Shown: piece by piece, positions 16,238 to 24,583 of the stretch
How positions within the stretch are numbered: the first letter of the stretch is position 1
How the letters are laid out: each line of letters opens with the position of its first letter
Assembly (NCBI GenBank): GCA_016719885.1
Contig: JADJYF010000006.1
Span: 186,001-250,000 of the forward strand
Length of the DNA: 64,000 nucleotides
DNA from: Pseudomonadota bacterium
Lineage (GTDB): Bacteria; Pseudomonadota; Gammaproteobacteria; Ga0077536
Direction: 5' to 3'
Notes under the pieces: model-generated
The model's input: only the letters and a program-made list of their open reading frames with translations
What the model was told of the DNA's origin: nothing
The model's database searches: none
Translations under genes and position numbers: made by a program

Positions 16238-18088
16238 TCACACCACCACGAAATCCAGCGCCGACAGCGCGCTCGCGGCCGGATGGCCGCCGTGGCCGTC
16301 GAACAAGGTCGCGAAGTGCAGCGGCGCAGCGTTGCCGCTGCCATCGATGTCGTAGCAGAGCGCGCCCGTACGGGTGTTGTAGTTGATGTAGTCGTTGGCG
16401 TCGCGCGCGAGGCCGTTGCTGCTCTCGCGGTAATTGACGGCGGCGAGCGCACCGGGCGTGAACAGGCGGGTGAACAGCGCATTGTCGAGACGCAACGTGT
16501 CATCGACGCCGCGGAAGTCGAGTACCTGGTCGATACCGCTCACGGCCGTCTTGTCGAATACGAACACATCCTTGCCGCTGCCGCCCGTCAGTTTGTCGGC
16601 GCCCATGCCGCCGTTCAGGATGTCGTTGCCCGCCGCGCCCAGCAAGGCGTCGCCGCCCTTGCCGCCGGCGAGACTGTTGGCACCGGCATTACCGCTCAGG
16701 CGGTCACCGTAATTCGAACCCGTGAGGTTCTCGATGGCCGTCAAGGTATCGATGCCCGCGCCCTGGGTGTTCTGGGCGACGCCGATGGCGAGGCTCACCA
16801 CCACCCGCGCGCTGGCGACACCGTAGTCGGCGATATCGCTGGACGCGCCGCCGAGCAGGCGATCGTTGCCGGCGCCCCCTGACAAGAGATCCTTGCCGGC
16901 GCCGCCGTCCAACACGTCATTGCCGGCCGCGCCGTAGAGCTTGTCGGCGCCGCCGAGACCGGTGATGTGGTTGGCCAGGGCGTTGCCTATCACGCGGTCG
17001 GCCGCCGCCGTCGCCTTGGCGTTTTCGAATTCGCCGTAGAACCAGCGCAGGTTGGGCGGATCGCTGCCGACCAGGTCGAGCTTGGTGAAGTCGGTGAGGC
17101 TCATGGCCACCCCGACCAGGTGGGCGGCGCCACTGATGGTCGTACCCAGGTGCAGGTAGGCGCCGCTTTCGAACAGCGAGAGATCGATGGTGTCCTTGCC
17201 GCCTCGATCGAAATAGACGCGGTAGCCCGCGGTGCCGGCGGTGAGGGTGTCGTTACCGGTGGTGGTGGTGCCGCTGCCATTGGTTTGCGTGCCGAGTCCT
17301 TCGCCATAGGCCTGTTGCAGGGCGATCACGTCGAGGATCATCGGCGTGTGGGCTTCCTGGAAGAAGTTGCCGTCGTCGTAGGACATGATGGAATAATATT
17401 CCTTGTACATGTCCTGCGCGGTGGCGGTGCGAAAGCCGAGCTTGTCGAAACCGAGCGTGCGCGTGGCGGCGTAATCAGCGGTGATGACGGGCGCGCCATT
17501 GACGAAATCGCTGTGGGGATGGGCGAGGCCCAGCGAGTGCAGCAGTTCGTGCATTAGCGTGGTACGCGCCGGCGAGGCGAGACCGAAAGTGGTGTCGGAA
17601 AGGAAGCTGGCGTTGATGAAGACGTCACCGGCCGCGCCCTGGTAACCGAGCGTGCCATCGCCATCACCGTCGGCGAGCCCCACCCAGTCGACGTCGGCGC
17701 GGCTGATCAGCGAGATGTTGATGTCCGACAGGTTGGCCGCGCCGACGTCGGCGGGCGACACCACGGTATCGGCGCCGCGGGTGTCGATGTCGCCGCGCCA
17801 GTCGAAGCTGATGTTGGCGAACTGCGTGATGATGGCCAGCGTCTGCTCGACGCTGCTCGCCATCGTACCGCCCTGCGGAACGGCCGTGCTCCAATTCACC
17901 TCGGCGGCCGCGACGCTGTAGATGTCGGGATAGAAATCCGCGCTGGCTTGTTCGGCCGCGGTGAAGGCATCGGACAGCGATACGCGCACCGTGCCGCTGA
18001 CGATGTAGTTGCCGGCGCCCACGGCATCGAAGTTGAACAACGCGCGCGTGATGGCGGTGGTGGGCGTGTAGGTTATGAACAAGGCCAT
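16238..18088 (-). CDS. Serralysin-like M10 metalloprotease with RTX repeats
   Basis: This 616-residue protein has an N-terminal metzincin catalytic domain with the zinc motif HELLHSLGLAHP (His180, Glu181, His184, His190) and a Met-turn SIMSYDD near residue 235. After a linker come calcium-binding RTX nonapeptides at about 370-420 and 460-515 (LYGAAGNDVLDGGAGKDLL, LLGAAGNDILNGGMGADKL). The extreme C-terminus ALDFVVV is hydrophobic after an acidic residue, as in type I secretion signals. It should be secreted and degrade extracellular protein. There is no N-terminal signal peptide, as expected. No ABC transporter or membrane-fusion genes are nearby. A frameshifted paralogue lies directly upstream on the same strand. 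Confidence 0.93.
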   Translation of the reverse strand: MALFITYTPTTAITRALFNFDAVGAGNYIVSGTVRVSLSDAFTAAEQASADFYPDIYSVAAAEVNWSTAVPQGGTMASSVEQTLAIITQFANISFDWRGDIDTRGADTVVSPADVGAANLSDINISLISRADVDWVGLADGDGDGTLGYQGAAGDVFINASFLSDTTFGLASPARTTLMHELLHSLGLAHPHSDFVNGAPVITADYAATRTLGFDKLGFRTATAQDMYKEYYSIMSYDDGNFFQEAHTPMILDVIALQQAYGEGLGTQTNGSGTTTTGNDTLTAGTAGYRVYFDRGGKDTIDLSLFESGAYLHLGTTISGAAHLVGVAMSLTDFTKLDLVGSDPPNLRWFYGEFENAKATAAADRVIGNALANHITGLGGADKLYGAAGNDVLDGGAGKDLLSGGAGNDRLLGGASSDIADYGVASARVVVSLAIGVAQNTQGAGIDTLTAIENLTGSNYGDRLSGNAGANSLAGGKGGDALLGAAGNDILNGGMGADKLTGGSGKDVFVFDKTAVSGIDQVLDFRGVDDTLRLDNALFTRLFTPGALAAVNYRESSNGLARDANDYINYNTRTGALCYDIDGSGNAAPLHFATLFDGHGGHPAASALSALDFVVV

Positions 18089-18133
18089 GAGTAACGCGCT
18101 CGCCGCCGGGCGGATGAAGTCGTGAAGCGTGTC

Positions 18134-18166
18134 GTCGGCACGCGGCGCGGGACACGCCGCACCGAC
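18134..18166 (-). terminator. GC-rich hairpin after the second protease
   Basis: The arms GTCGG/CCGAC and GCGGCG/CGCCGC form a bipartite stem around a 7-base loop, 10 bp past the stop of the frameshifted protease and before the intact paralogue. No T-run follows, so it is at best a weak or factor-dependent terminator. Confidence 0.3.
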
Positions 18167-18175
18167 GGCGCTGTT

Positions 18176-20024
18176 CTAGACCACGATGAAATCGCTCGCC
18201 GCCAGCAGCAGCGCGCCATGGCCGCCCTGCCCATCGAAGAGCGTGGCGAACTGCACCGGCGCAGCGCTGCCGGTGCCGTCGGCGTCGTAGGACAAGGCGC
18301 CGGTACGGGTGTTGTAGTTGATGAAGTCGTTGGCGTCGTGCGCGAGTCCGTTGCTGCTCTCGTGGTAGTTGCCGGCGCGCAGCGCGCCTTCGGCGAGGCG
18401 CGTGAACAGGCGGTTGTCGAGGCGCAGCACGTCATCGGCGCTGCTGAAATCCAGGACCTGATCGATGCTGCCAAGCGCCGATTTGTCGAAACACGAAGGT
18501 GTCCTGGTCGCGGCCGCCGCTGAGCTTGTCGGCGCCCGCGCCGCCGTTCAGCGTGTCGTCGCCGGCCCCACCCCGCAGCGTGTCGAGGCCCTTGCCGCCC
18601 GACAGCGTGTTGGCCTCGGCGCTGCCGATCAGGCGATCGTTGAAATTCGAACCGATGAGGCTTTCGACGCCGTTGAGGGTGTCCGTGCCCGCGCCCAGGG
18701 TGTCCTGTGCGGCGACGAGATTGAGGTTCACCGTCACCTTCGAGCCGGCGTTGGCATAGTCGGCGGTGTCGTTGCCGATGCCACCCAGCAGTCGGTCGCT
18801 GCCCTTGCCACCGGACAGCAGATCGGAACCCGTGCCGCCGGTCAGGATGTCGTTGCCGTTCTCGCCATACAGTTTGTCGGCGCCGTCCATGCCGAAGATC
18901 TGATTGGCGCGGCCGTTGCCGACGATGCGGTCGGCGGCGGCCGAGCCGGTCGCGTGCTCGAACTCGCCGTAGAACCAGCGCAGGTTCAAGGGATCGCCAC
19001 GATCCGCGCTCATGAGCGTGTATTCGTTGAGTGACATCGCCACGCCGACCAGGTGCGCGGCGCCGGTGATGGTGGTGCCCATGTGCAGGTAGGCGCCGGC
19101 GGTGAACGCCGACAGGTCGATGGTGTCGTTACCGCCCCTGTCGAAGTAGACCCGGTAACCGGCGGTGCCGGCGAGGATGGTGTCGTTACCGGTGGTCGAC
19201 GTGCCGCTGCCATTGGTCTGCGTGCCCGGGCCTTCGCCATAGGCCTGCTGCAGGGCGATGACGTCGAGGATCATCGGCGTGTGCGCTTCCTCGAACGGGT
19301 TCTCGTCGTCGTAGGACATGATCGAGAAATACTCGCGATACATGTCCTGCGCTGAATCGATCTGGAAGCCGAGCTTGTCGAAGCCGAGCCTGTGGGTCTG
19401 GGCGTATTCGCCGGTGATGATCAGTACGCCGTTGATGATGTCGCTGTGCGGATGGGACATGCCGAGCGAGTGCATCAACTCGTGCATGAGTATGGTGCGG
19501 CTCGGCGAACCCACGCCGAAACCCGCATCGCTGAGAAAGGCCTTGTTCATGTAGACGTCGCCGGCCGCACCTTCGTATTCGAAGATGTCGTCGGAGCCGA
19601 CGCCCGAGATGCCGACCCAGCCGACGATGTTGCGACGAACCAGCGAGATGTTGATATCGGACAGGTGCGCCGCGCCGACGTCGGCGGGGTTGATGACCTT
19701 GTCGGCGCCGATCGATTCGATCTCGCCCAGCCAGCGGAAATCGAGATTGGCGAATTGCGCCATGACCTCCAGCGTCTGTTCGACATTGCTGGCGAGCGTG
19801 GTGCCGGTCGGCAGGGCCGCCGCGTTCCAGTTCACGCGCGCGCCGTCGGCGCTGTAGAGGTCGGGGTAGAAGCCGAGTTTTTCGGCTTCGGCAGCCACGA
19901 AGGAATCGGACAGGGAAACGCGGATCGGGCCACGCAGCCGGAATTCGTCCAGCCCCATCACGTCGAAATCGAACAAGGCCTTGGTGATGGTGGTGGTGGG
20001 CGTGTAAGGAACGATCTTAGCCAT
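18176..20024 (-). pseudogene. Frameshifted serralysin-like M10 metalloprotease (paralogue)
   Basis: This is a close paralogue of the neighbouring protease. It has the same start (MAKIVPYTPTTTITKALFDF against MALFITYTPTTAITRALFNF), zinc motif HELMHSLGMSHP, Met-turn SIMSYDD and RTX repeats (LYGENGNDILTGGTGSDLL). The first frame runs from 20024 to a stop at 18432 (530 residues), but its last 17 residues are out of register. The rest of the protein, LRLDNRLFTRL to ASDFIVV, continues in another frame to 18176. Against the paralogue there is one extra A/T in the run at 18489-18491. If real, the product loses its C-terminal secretion signal. If a sequencing error, it is an intact protease of about 615 residues. 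Confidence 0.88.
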
Positions 20025-20197
20025 GGTGTTTCACGAATATTCCGTTATGGAGAACAGTACGCAAGCGGCCGGAAAGGCCGGCAGGCGCGCCACATGGTCC
20101 AAGCGAGTGTAGCGTATTATGCGCCGCACCCGGCTCGGAACGGTCGGCCACACCCACCATCAATTCATGGCATTGAGAGCGACACCCCATAATTTCC

Positions 20198-21676
20198 ATG
20201 AGACTCAGCCCCTCGCTCACCCCGGTGCTGGTCGGCATCGGCGTCACCTCCCGCCGCGAAGATGATTGGACGGCTGCCCTCGAACCCATGGACCTCATGT
20301 TGGAGGCCGTGCAAGCGGCCGGCATCGACGCCGGCAGCGCTGAACTCGTGGCCGGCACGCAATATATCGGCGTGCCGCGTGGGCGCTGGAGCTATCGCAA
20401 TCCGGCCGGCGAGCTGGCCCGCGCCATTGGCGCCCGCCACGCCACCACGGTGCTGGCCAGCGTCGGGGTATTGCAGCAGAGCCTGATTGGCGAGGCCTGC
20501 GCGCGCATTGCCCGTGGCGAAGCCCATACCACGCTGCTGGCCGGCGCCGACGCCGGCTATCGCTTGTTGCGCGCGCAGTTGGTCGGCACGCAGGCCACGG
20601 AACGGTCACAGGACGACGCGCCGGACATCTACCTGGCGCCCAAGGAAGAGCTGTTTCATGCCGTCGAATCGCAGGCCGGCTTTGAAATGCCGGTCGGCCT
20701 GTATGCCATTCTCGAGAGCGCCTATCGCGCCCGCCACGGCTGGTCGGTGGCCGCGCACCGCGAGCGCGTGGCGCGCATGCTGGCCGAATTCAGCGCCATC
20801 GCCGCCGCCAATCCCCACGCCTGGACACGCACCGTGCAAAGCGTCGAGGCCATCCGCGACGCCGGCCCACGCAACCCCATGCAGGCCTTCCCCTATACGC
20901 GCGCCCATTGCTCGACCTGGAATGTCGATCAGGCGGCGGCGCTGTTGTTCTGTTCCGAAGCGCGCGCGCTGGAACTCGGCATTCCTCGCGCGCGCTGGAT
21001 CTACCCGCTGGCGAGCGTCGAATCGAATCACATGATGACGGTCAGCGCGCGCGCCGACCTGACGCGCTGCATCGGCGCGCGCGTGGCCGGCGCGGCGGCG
21101 CTCGCCGCCGCCGACCTGGCCATCGACGACGTGCCGCTGCTCGAACTCTACAGCTGCTTTCCGATCGCGGTCGAAACCTATGCCGAGGCGCTCGGCATCG
21201 CGGACTCAAGGCCGCTCACGCTCACCGGCGGCATGCCCTTCGCCGGCGGCCCGTTCAACAACTACGTGTTCCAGGCGAGCTGTCGCGCCGCCGAGTTGTT
21301 ACGTGCGCGCGGCAACGGTAGTGCATTGGTCAGCAGCGTGTCCGGCATGTTGACCAAGCAGGGCTTCGGCTTGTGGGCAACAGCGCCGGGGCCGCGCGGT
21401 TTCGTGCACGCCGATGTCAGCGCCGCGGTCGCCGCCGAGGCGCGCACCGTCGAGGTGCTCGACACTTTTCACGGCGCGGTCAAGGTCGCGGGCTACACCG
21501 TGCTGCGCGGTCGTGACCAGGGCGCGCGCGGCGTGGCCTTGGTCGACACCGCCAACGGCGCGCGCGTGCTGACCCGCAGCGACGACGCGGCGCTGATCGC
21601 ACGTCTCGAATGCGACGAGTACGTCGGCCGCGTGATGCAGGTCGAAGGCACGCTGCTCAAGGAGCAGTCGGCGTGA
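20198..21676 (+). CDS. Thiolase-like protein (type 1), copy 1
   Basis: This 492-residue thiolase-fold protein resembles the type 1 thiolase-like proteins and SCP2-type thiolases annotated as acetyl-CoA acetyltransferases. It has the substrate-side ELYSCFPIAVETYAEAL, the GGMPFAGGPFNNYVFQ loop, the TKQGFGLW motif and a C-terminal extension of about 100 residues like the extra domain of mycobacterial TLP1. In the region where true thiolases place the nucleophilic cysteine (here SVGVLQQSLIG, near residue 90) there is none, so classical thiolysis is doubtful. The family may act on acyl-CoA in steroid or fatty-acid catabolism. The next gene is a paralogue that overlaps it. Confidence 0.85.
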   Translation: MRLSPSLTPVLVGIGVTSRREDDWTAALEPMDLMLEAVQAAGIDAGSAELVAGTQYIGVPRGRWSYRNPAGELARAIGARHATTVLASVGVLQQSLIGEACARIARGEAHTTLLAGADAGYRLLRAQLVGTQATERSQDDAPDIYLAPKEELFHAVESQAGFEMPVGLYAILESAYRARHGWSVAAHRERVARMLAEFSAIAAANPHAWTRTVQSVEAIRDAGPRNPMQAFPYTRAHCSTWNVDQAAALLFCSEARALELGIPRARWIYPLASVESNHMMTVSARADLTRCIGARVAGAAALAAADLAIDDVPLLELYSCFPIAVETYAEALGIADSRPLTLTGGMPFAGGPFNNYVFQASCRAAELLRARGNGSALVSSVSGMLTKQGFGLWATAPGPRGFVHADVSAAVAAEARTVEVLDTFHGAVKVAGYTVLRGRDQGARGVALVDTANGARVLTRSDDAALIARLECDEYVGRVMQVEGTLLKEQSA

Positions 21677-23148
21677 GCGCCGCGGCCCGCACGCCGGTCC
21701 TGGTCGGCGTGGGCATTGCCACGCGCCGCGAAGACGACCCGCGTCGCGCGCTGGAACCGCTGGACCTCATGCAGGAGGCGGTCGCCGCCGCGGGCCGCGA
21801 CTGCGGCCAGCCGGCAGCGCTCGCCGGCGTCACGCGCATCGCCGTGCCGCGCGGGCGCTGGCAGTACCGCAATCCGGCCGGCGAAATTGCGCGACACATC
21901 GGCGCGAACCAGGTCACCACGGTGCTCTCCACCGTCGGCGTGCTGCAGCAGACCCTGCTCGGCGACGCCTGCGCGGCCATCGCGCGTGGCGAGGCCCACA
22001 CCACGCTCGTGACCGGCGCCGACGCCGGCTATCGGCTGCTGCGCGCGCAGCTGGCCGGTATCGAATTGCGTGATCGCGAGCAGCACGACGAACCCGATGT
22101 GTTCATCGCGCCCAAGGACGAGCTGCGCCACCCGCTGGAACTGCGCGCCGGCCTCAAGATGCCTGTCGGTCTGTACGCGATGCTGGAGAGCGCCTTTCGC
22201 GCGCGCCATGGCTGGCGCGTCGATGAGCATCGCGATCTCCTGGCAGCACTCTACGCGCGCTTCAGCGCGACGGCCGCCGCCAATCCCCATGCCTGGCATC
22301 GCGAAGCCTGGTCGGCCGCCGACATTCGCGATGCCGGCGCGCGCAATCCCATGCAAGCCTTTCCCTATACACGGCGACATGTGTCGACCTGGAATGTCGA
22401 CCAGGCCGCCGCGCTGTTGTTCTGTTCCGTCGAACGCGCGACGGCGCTGGGCATTCCGGCGTCGCACTGGGTCTACCCGCTGGCCAGCAGCGAGTCGAAC
22501 CACATGGTGCCGGTGTCGGCGCGCGCCGACCTGTCGCGCTGTGCGGGCGCGGGCATCGCCGGGCGCGCGGTGCTCGAGCCCTTCGGGCTCAACGCGCAGG
22601 ACATCGGCCTCATCGAGTTCTACAGCTGCTTTCCGGTCGCGGTGGAAACCTATGCGGAAGCACTGTCGGTGCCGCTGTCGCGCTCGCTCACGGTGACCGG
22701 CGGCATGCCCTTTGCCGGCGGGCCGTACAACAACTACGTGCTGCAGGCGACGGCGCGCAGCGCCGAATTGCTGCGCCAACGCGCCGACGGCATGGCGCTG
22801 GTGGGCAGCGTATCGGGCGTGTTGACCAAGCAGGGCTTCGGCCTGTGGTCGCGCCGCCCATCGCCGATGTCCTTCTTGCACGTCGATGTGAGCGGCGAAG
22901 TGGCGGCGGCGATGGCCACCGTCGAGGTGCGCGCGCACTATACCGGCAGCGCCGAGCTTGCCGGCTACACCGTGCTGCACGGGCGCGACAGCCGGCCACG
23001 CGGCGTGGCGCTGCTGAACACCCCCGCCGGACAACGCGTGCTCGCCAGCACCGACGACGCGGCGCTCGTCGCCGCCATGCAAAGCGAGGAATGGGTCGGA
23101 CGCCGCTGCGAGGTCGACGGCGAGCGTCTCAAACTCCCGTCCGCGTGA
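21673..23148 (+). CDS. Thiolase-like protein (type 1), copy 2
   Basis: This is a 491-residue paralogue of the preceding protein along its whole length (for example WNVDQAAALLFCS, EFYSCFPVAVETYAEAL, GGMPFAGGPYNNYVLQ, TKQGFGLW). The start is a GTG at 21673 that overlaps the upstream TGA (GTGA), and it gives the same N-terminus as copy 1 (TPVLVGVGIATRREDD). As in copy 1, the nucleophile region reads STVGVLQQTLLG without a cysteine. The coupled translation of two paralogues suggests that they work together, perhaps as a heteromer. That is inference. Confidence 0.85.
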   Translation: MSAAARTPVLVGVGIATRREDDPRRALEPLDLMQEAVAAAGRDCGQPAALAGVTRIAVPRGRWQYRNPAGEIARHIGANQVTTVLSTVGVLQQTLLGDACAAIARGEAHTTLVTGADAGYRLLRAQLAGIELRDREQHDEPDVFIAPKDELRHPLELRAGLKMPVGLYAMLESAFRARHGWRVDEHRDLLAALYARFSATAAANPHAWHREAWSAADIRDAGARNPMQAFPYTRRHVSTWNVDQAAALLFCSVERATALGIPASHWVYPLASSESNHMVPVSARADLSRCAGAGIAGRAVLEPFGLNAQDIGLIEFYSCFPVAVETYAEALSVPLSRSLTVTGGMPFAGGPYNNYVLQATARSAELLRQRADGMALVGSVSGVLTKQGFGLWSRRPSPMSFLHVDVSGEVAAAMATVEVRAHYTGSAELAGYTVLHGRDSRPRGVALLNTPAGQRVLASTDDAALVAAMQSEEWVGRRCEVDGERLKLPSA

Positions 23149-23224
23149 CGTGGGTCAAGCGCCGACCACGGCCCGCCATGCAGGCTAAGCGCCCATTCCA
23201 ACGACTGGCCCAGGAGACTTTGCC

Positions 23225-23446
23225 GTGGCAGGTGAATACGACGTCGCTAGACAATGCATCGCCCAGGCGCTGGACACCGCCGAGCAGGATCGCGGCATGA
23301 GTCCGCAATCCATGGCCGATGCGCTGCTCGCCACCCTGCTCGGCCACATGCTCAAGGGCCGCACGCGCAAGGATCTCATGAGCTTCATCGAATTCCAGAT
23401 CGAAGCCAGCGGCGAGGACGAATTCGTCATCACGCGTGGCTGTTGA
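23225..23446 (+). CDS. Small acidic protein of unknown function
   Basis: This 73-residue open frame starts with GTG at 23225, eight bases after a clear AGGAG ribosome site, and lies 76 bp after the second thiolase-like gene. The predicted protein is mostly helical with acidic ends (GEYDVARQCIAQALDTAEQD, FIEFQIEASGEDEFVITRGC). I recognise no family. The good ribosome site and sensible composition favour a real gene, possibly the last member of the thiolase-like operon. It ends just before a palindromic repeat. Confidence 0.6.
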   Translation: MAGEYDVARQCIAQALDTAEQDRGMSPQSMADALLATLLGHMLKGRTRKDLMSFIEFQIEASGEDEFVITRGC

Positions 23447-23474
23447 GCGCTTGCGCAGTGGTTTGTGCATTTCA

Positions 23475-23546
23475 TTGTGGGTCAGACTTCAGTCTGACAC
23501 TCACACGGCGCCTGCGGTCACAAGTGTCAGACTGAAGTCTGACCAC
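23475..23546. repeat. Palindromic repeat family 1, inverted pair
   Basis: Copies at 23475-23499 and 23525-23546 face each other across 25 bp, with the core GTCAGACTTCAGTCTGAC. The second copy has lost one C of its CCCAC arm. It sits between convergent genes. In the corrected reading of the hydrolase on the minus strand, the second copy lies inside the last codons of that gene and encodes WSDFSLTLV. Confidence 0.88.
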
Positions 23547-24496
23547 GATCCACCTACAGGCAACTGCCTCGCCAGCCACTCGCTGATGTCACGGTTCGCG
23601 CGCTTGGCGATGGCCGTGCCTGGTGTCAGGCCATCGAAGCCGTGCGGCGCGCCGGGATAGACGTGCAGTTCCACCCGCCACGCCGGCATGGCGTAGACGG
23701 TTGGCGTAGTCGATGTCCTCATCGGCGAAGCCGTCCAGCGCGCCGACCGAGATGAAGGTCGGCGGCAGGCCGCCGAGATCGGTGGCGCGCGCGGCGGCCG
23801 CATAGCAGGGCACCGCGTCCCCTTTCAAGTCCCCGAGGTAACTGTCCCAGCCATAGCGATTGGCCGCCGGCGGCCACACCGGGTCGTTCCATTGGCTGGA
23901 TACCGTCACCTGGCGGTCATCGATCATGGGATAGATCAGCGCCTGGAAGGCAACCGGCAGTTCACCGCGATCGCGGGCCAGGAGCGCGAGGCCCGCCGCT
24001 AGGCCGGCACCGGCGCTGGCGCCGCCGATGCCGATGCGCGTCGCATCGATACCGAGGCGCGCGGCGTTGGCGTGCAGCCACTGCAAGCCCGCGTAGCAAT
24101 CCTCCAGCGGTGCCGGGTAGGGGTTTTCCGGCGCCAATCGATATTCCACCGAGGCGCCCACGCAGCCGAGGTGCGGACACCAGCGGTCGAAGCGCAGGTC
24201 GTCACCGACATTGGTGCCGAGGACGAGGCCGCCGCCATGCATCCAGTAGATGCATGGCAGGAGCCCGTCGGCCTTGCGCTCGCGATGCACGCGCACACTG
24301 ACCGGCGCTCGCGCCGGCACGGCGTAGTCGCGTCGTTCGACGGCATCGGACAGCGGCGGCACGGGCTGCGCCGCGCGGCGCCCCTCGCCGCGGGCAGCGT
24401 GGCGTCGGACAGCTCACCGAGGCGCAGATCGAGCGCCGCCAGCGCCGCCGCCACTTGCGCGTCGACGAGTGGCGTGACATCGAGCGTGCTGGACAT
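23501..24496 (-). pseudogene. Alpha/beta hydrolase (HSL/acetylesterase type), two frameshifts
   Basis: Three reading frames together give one hormone-sensitive-lipase-type esterase. The N-terminus (MSSTLDVTPLVDAQVAAALA, from the ATG at 24496) is in one frame. The body is in a second: oxyanion motif MHGGGLVLG, YRLAPENPYPAP, nucleophile motif GGASAGAGLAAGLAL and acidic-residue region LPPTFISVGALDGFADE. The C-terminus with the catalytic histidine (VELHVYPGAPHGFDG) is in a third. The shifts map to about 24367-24390, in a GC-repeat stretch, and to the CCC run at 23674-23676, where one base too many fits. Either the gene is decayed or the sequence has two indel errors. The final codons run into a palindromic repeat. 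Confidence 0.85.
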
Positions 24497-24583
24497 GCGG
24501 GCGCCTCGGCGTGGGGGTCGAAGCGCCATTATCGAGGCTGATCGCGCCACGCGGAATCAGCCATACGGAGAATGACGCGCTGC

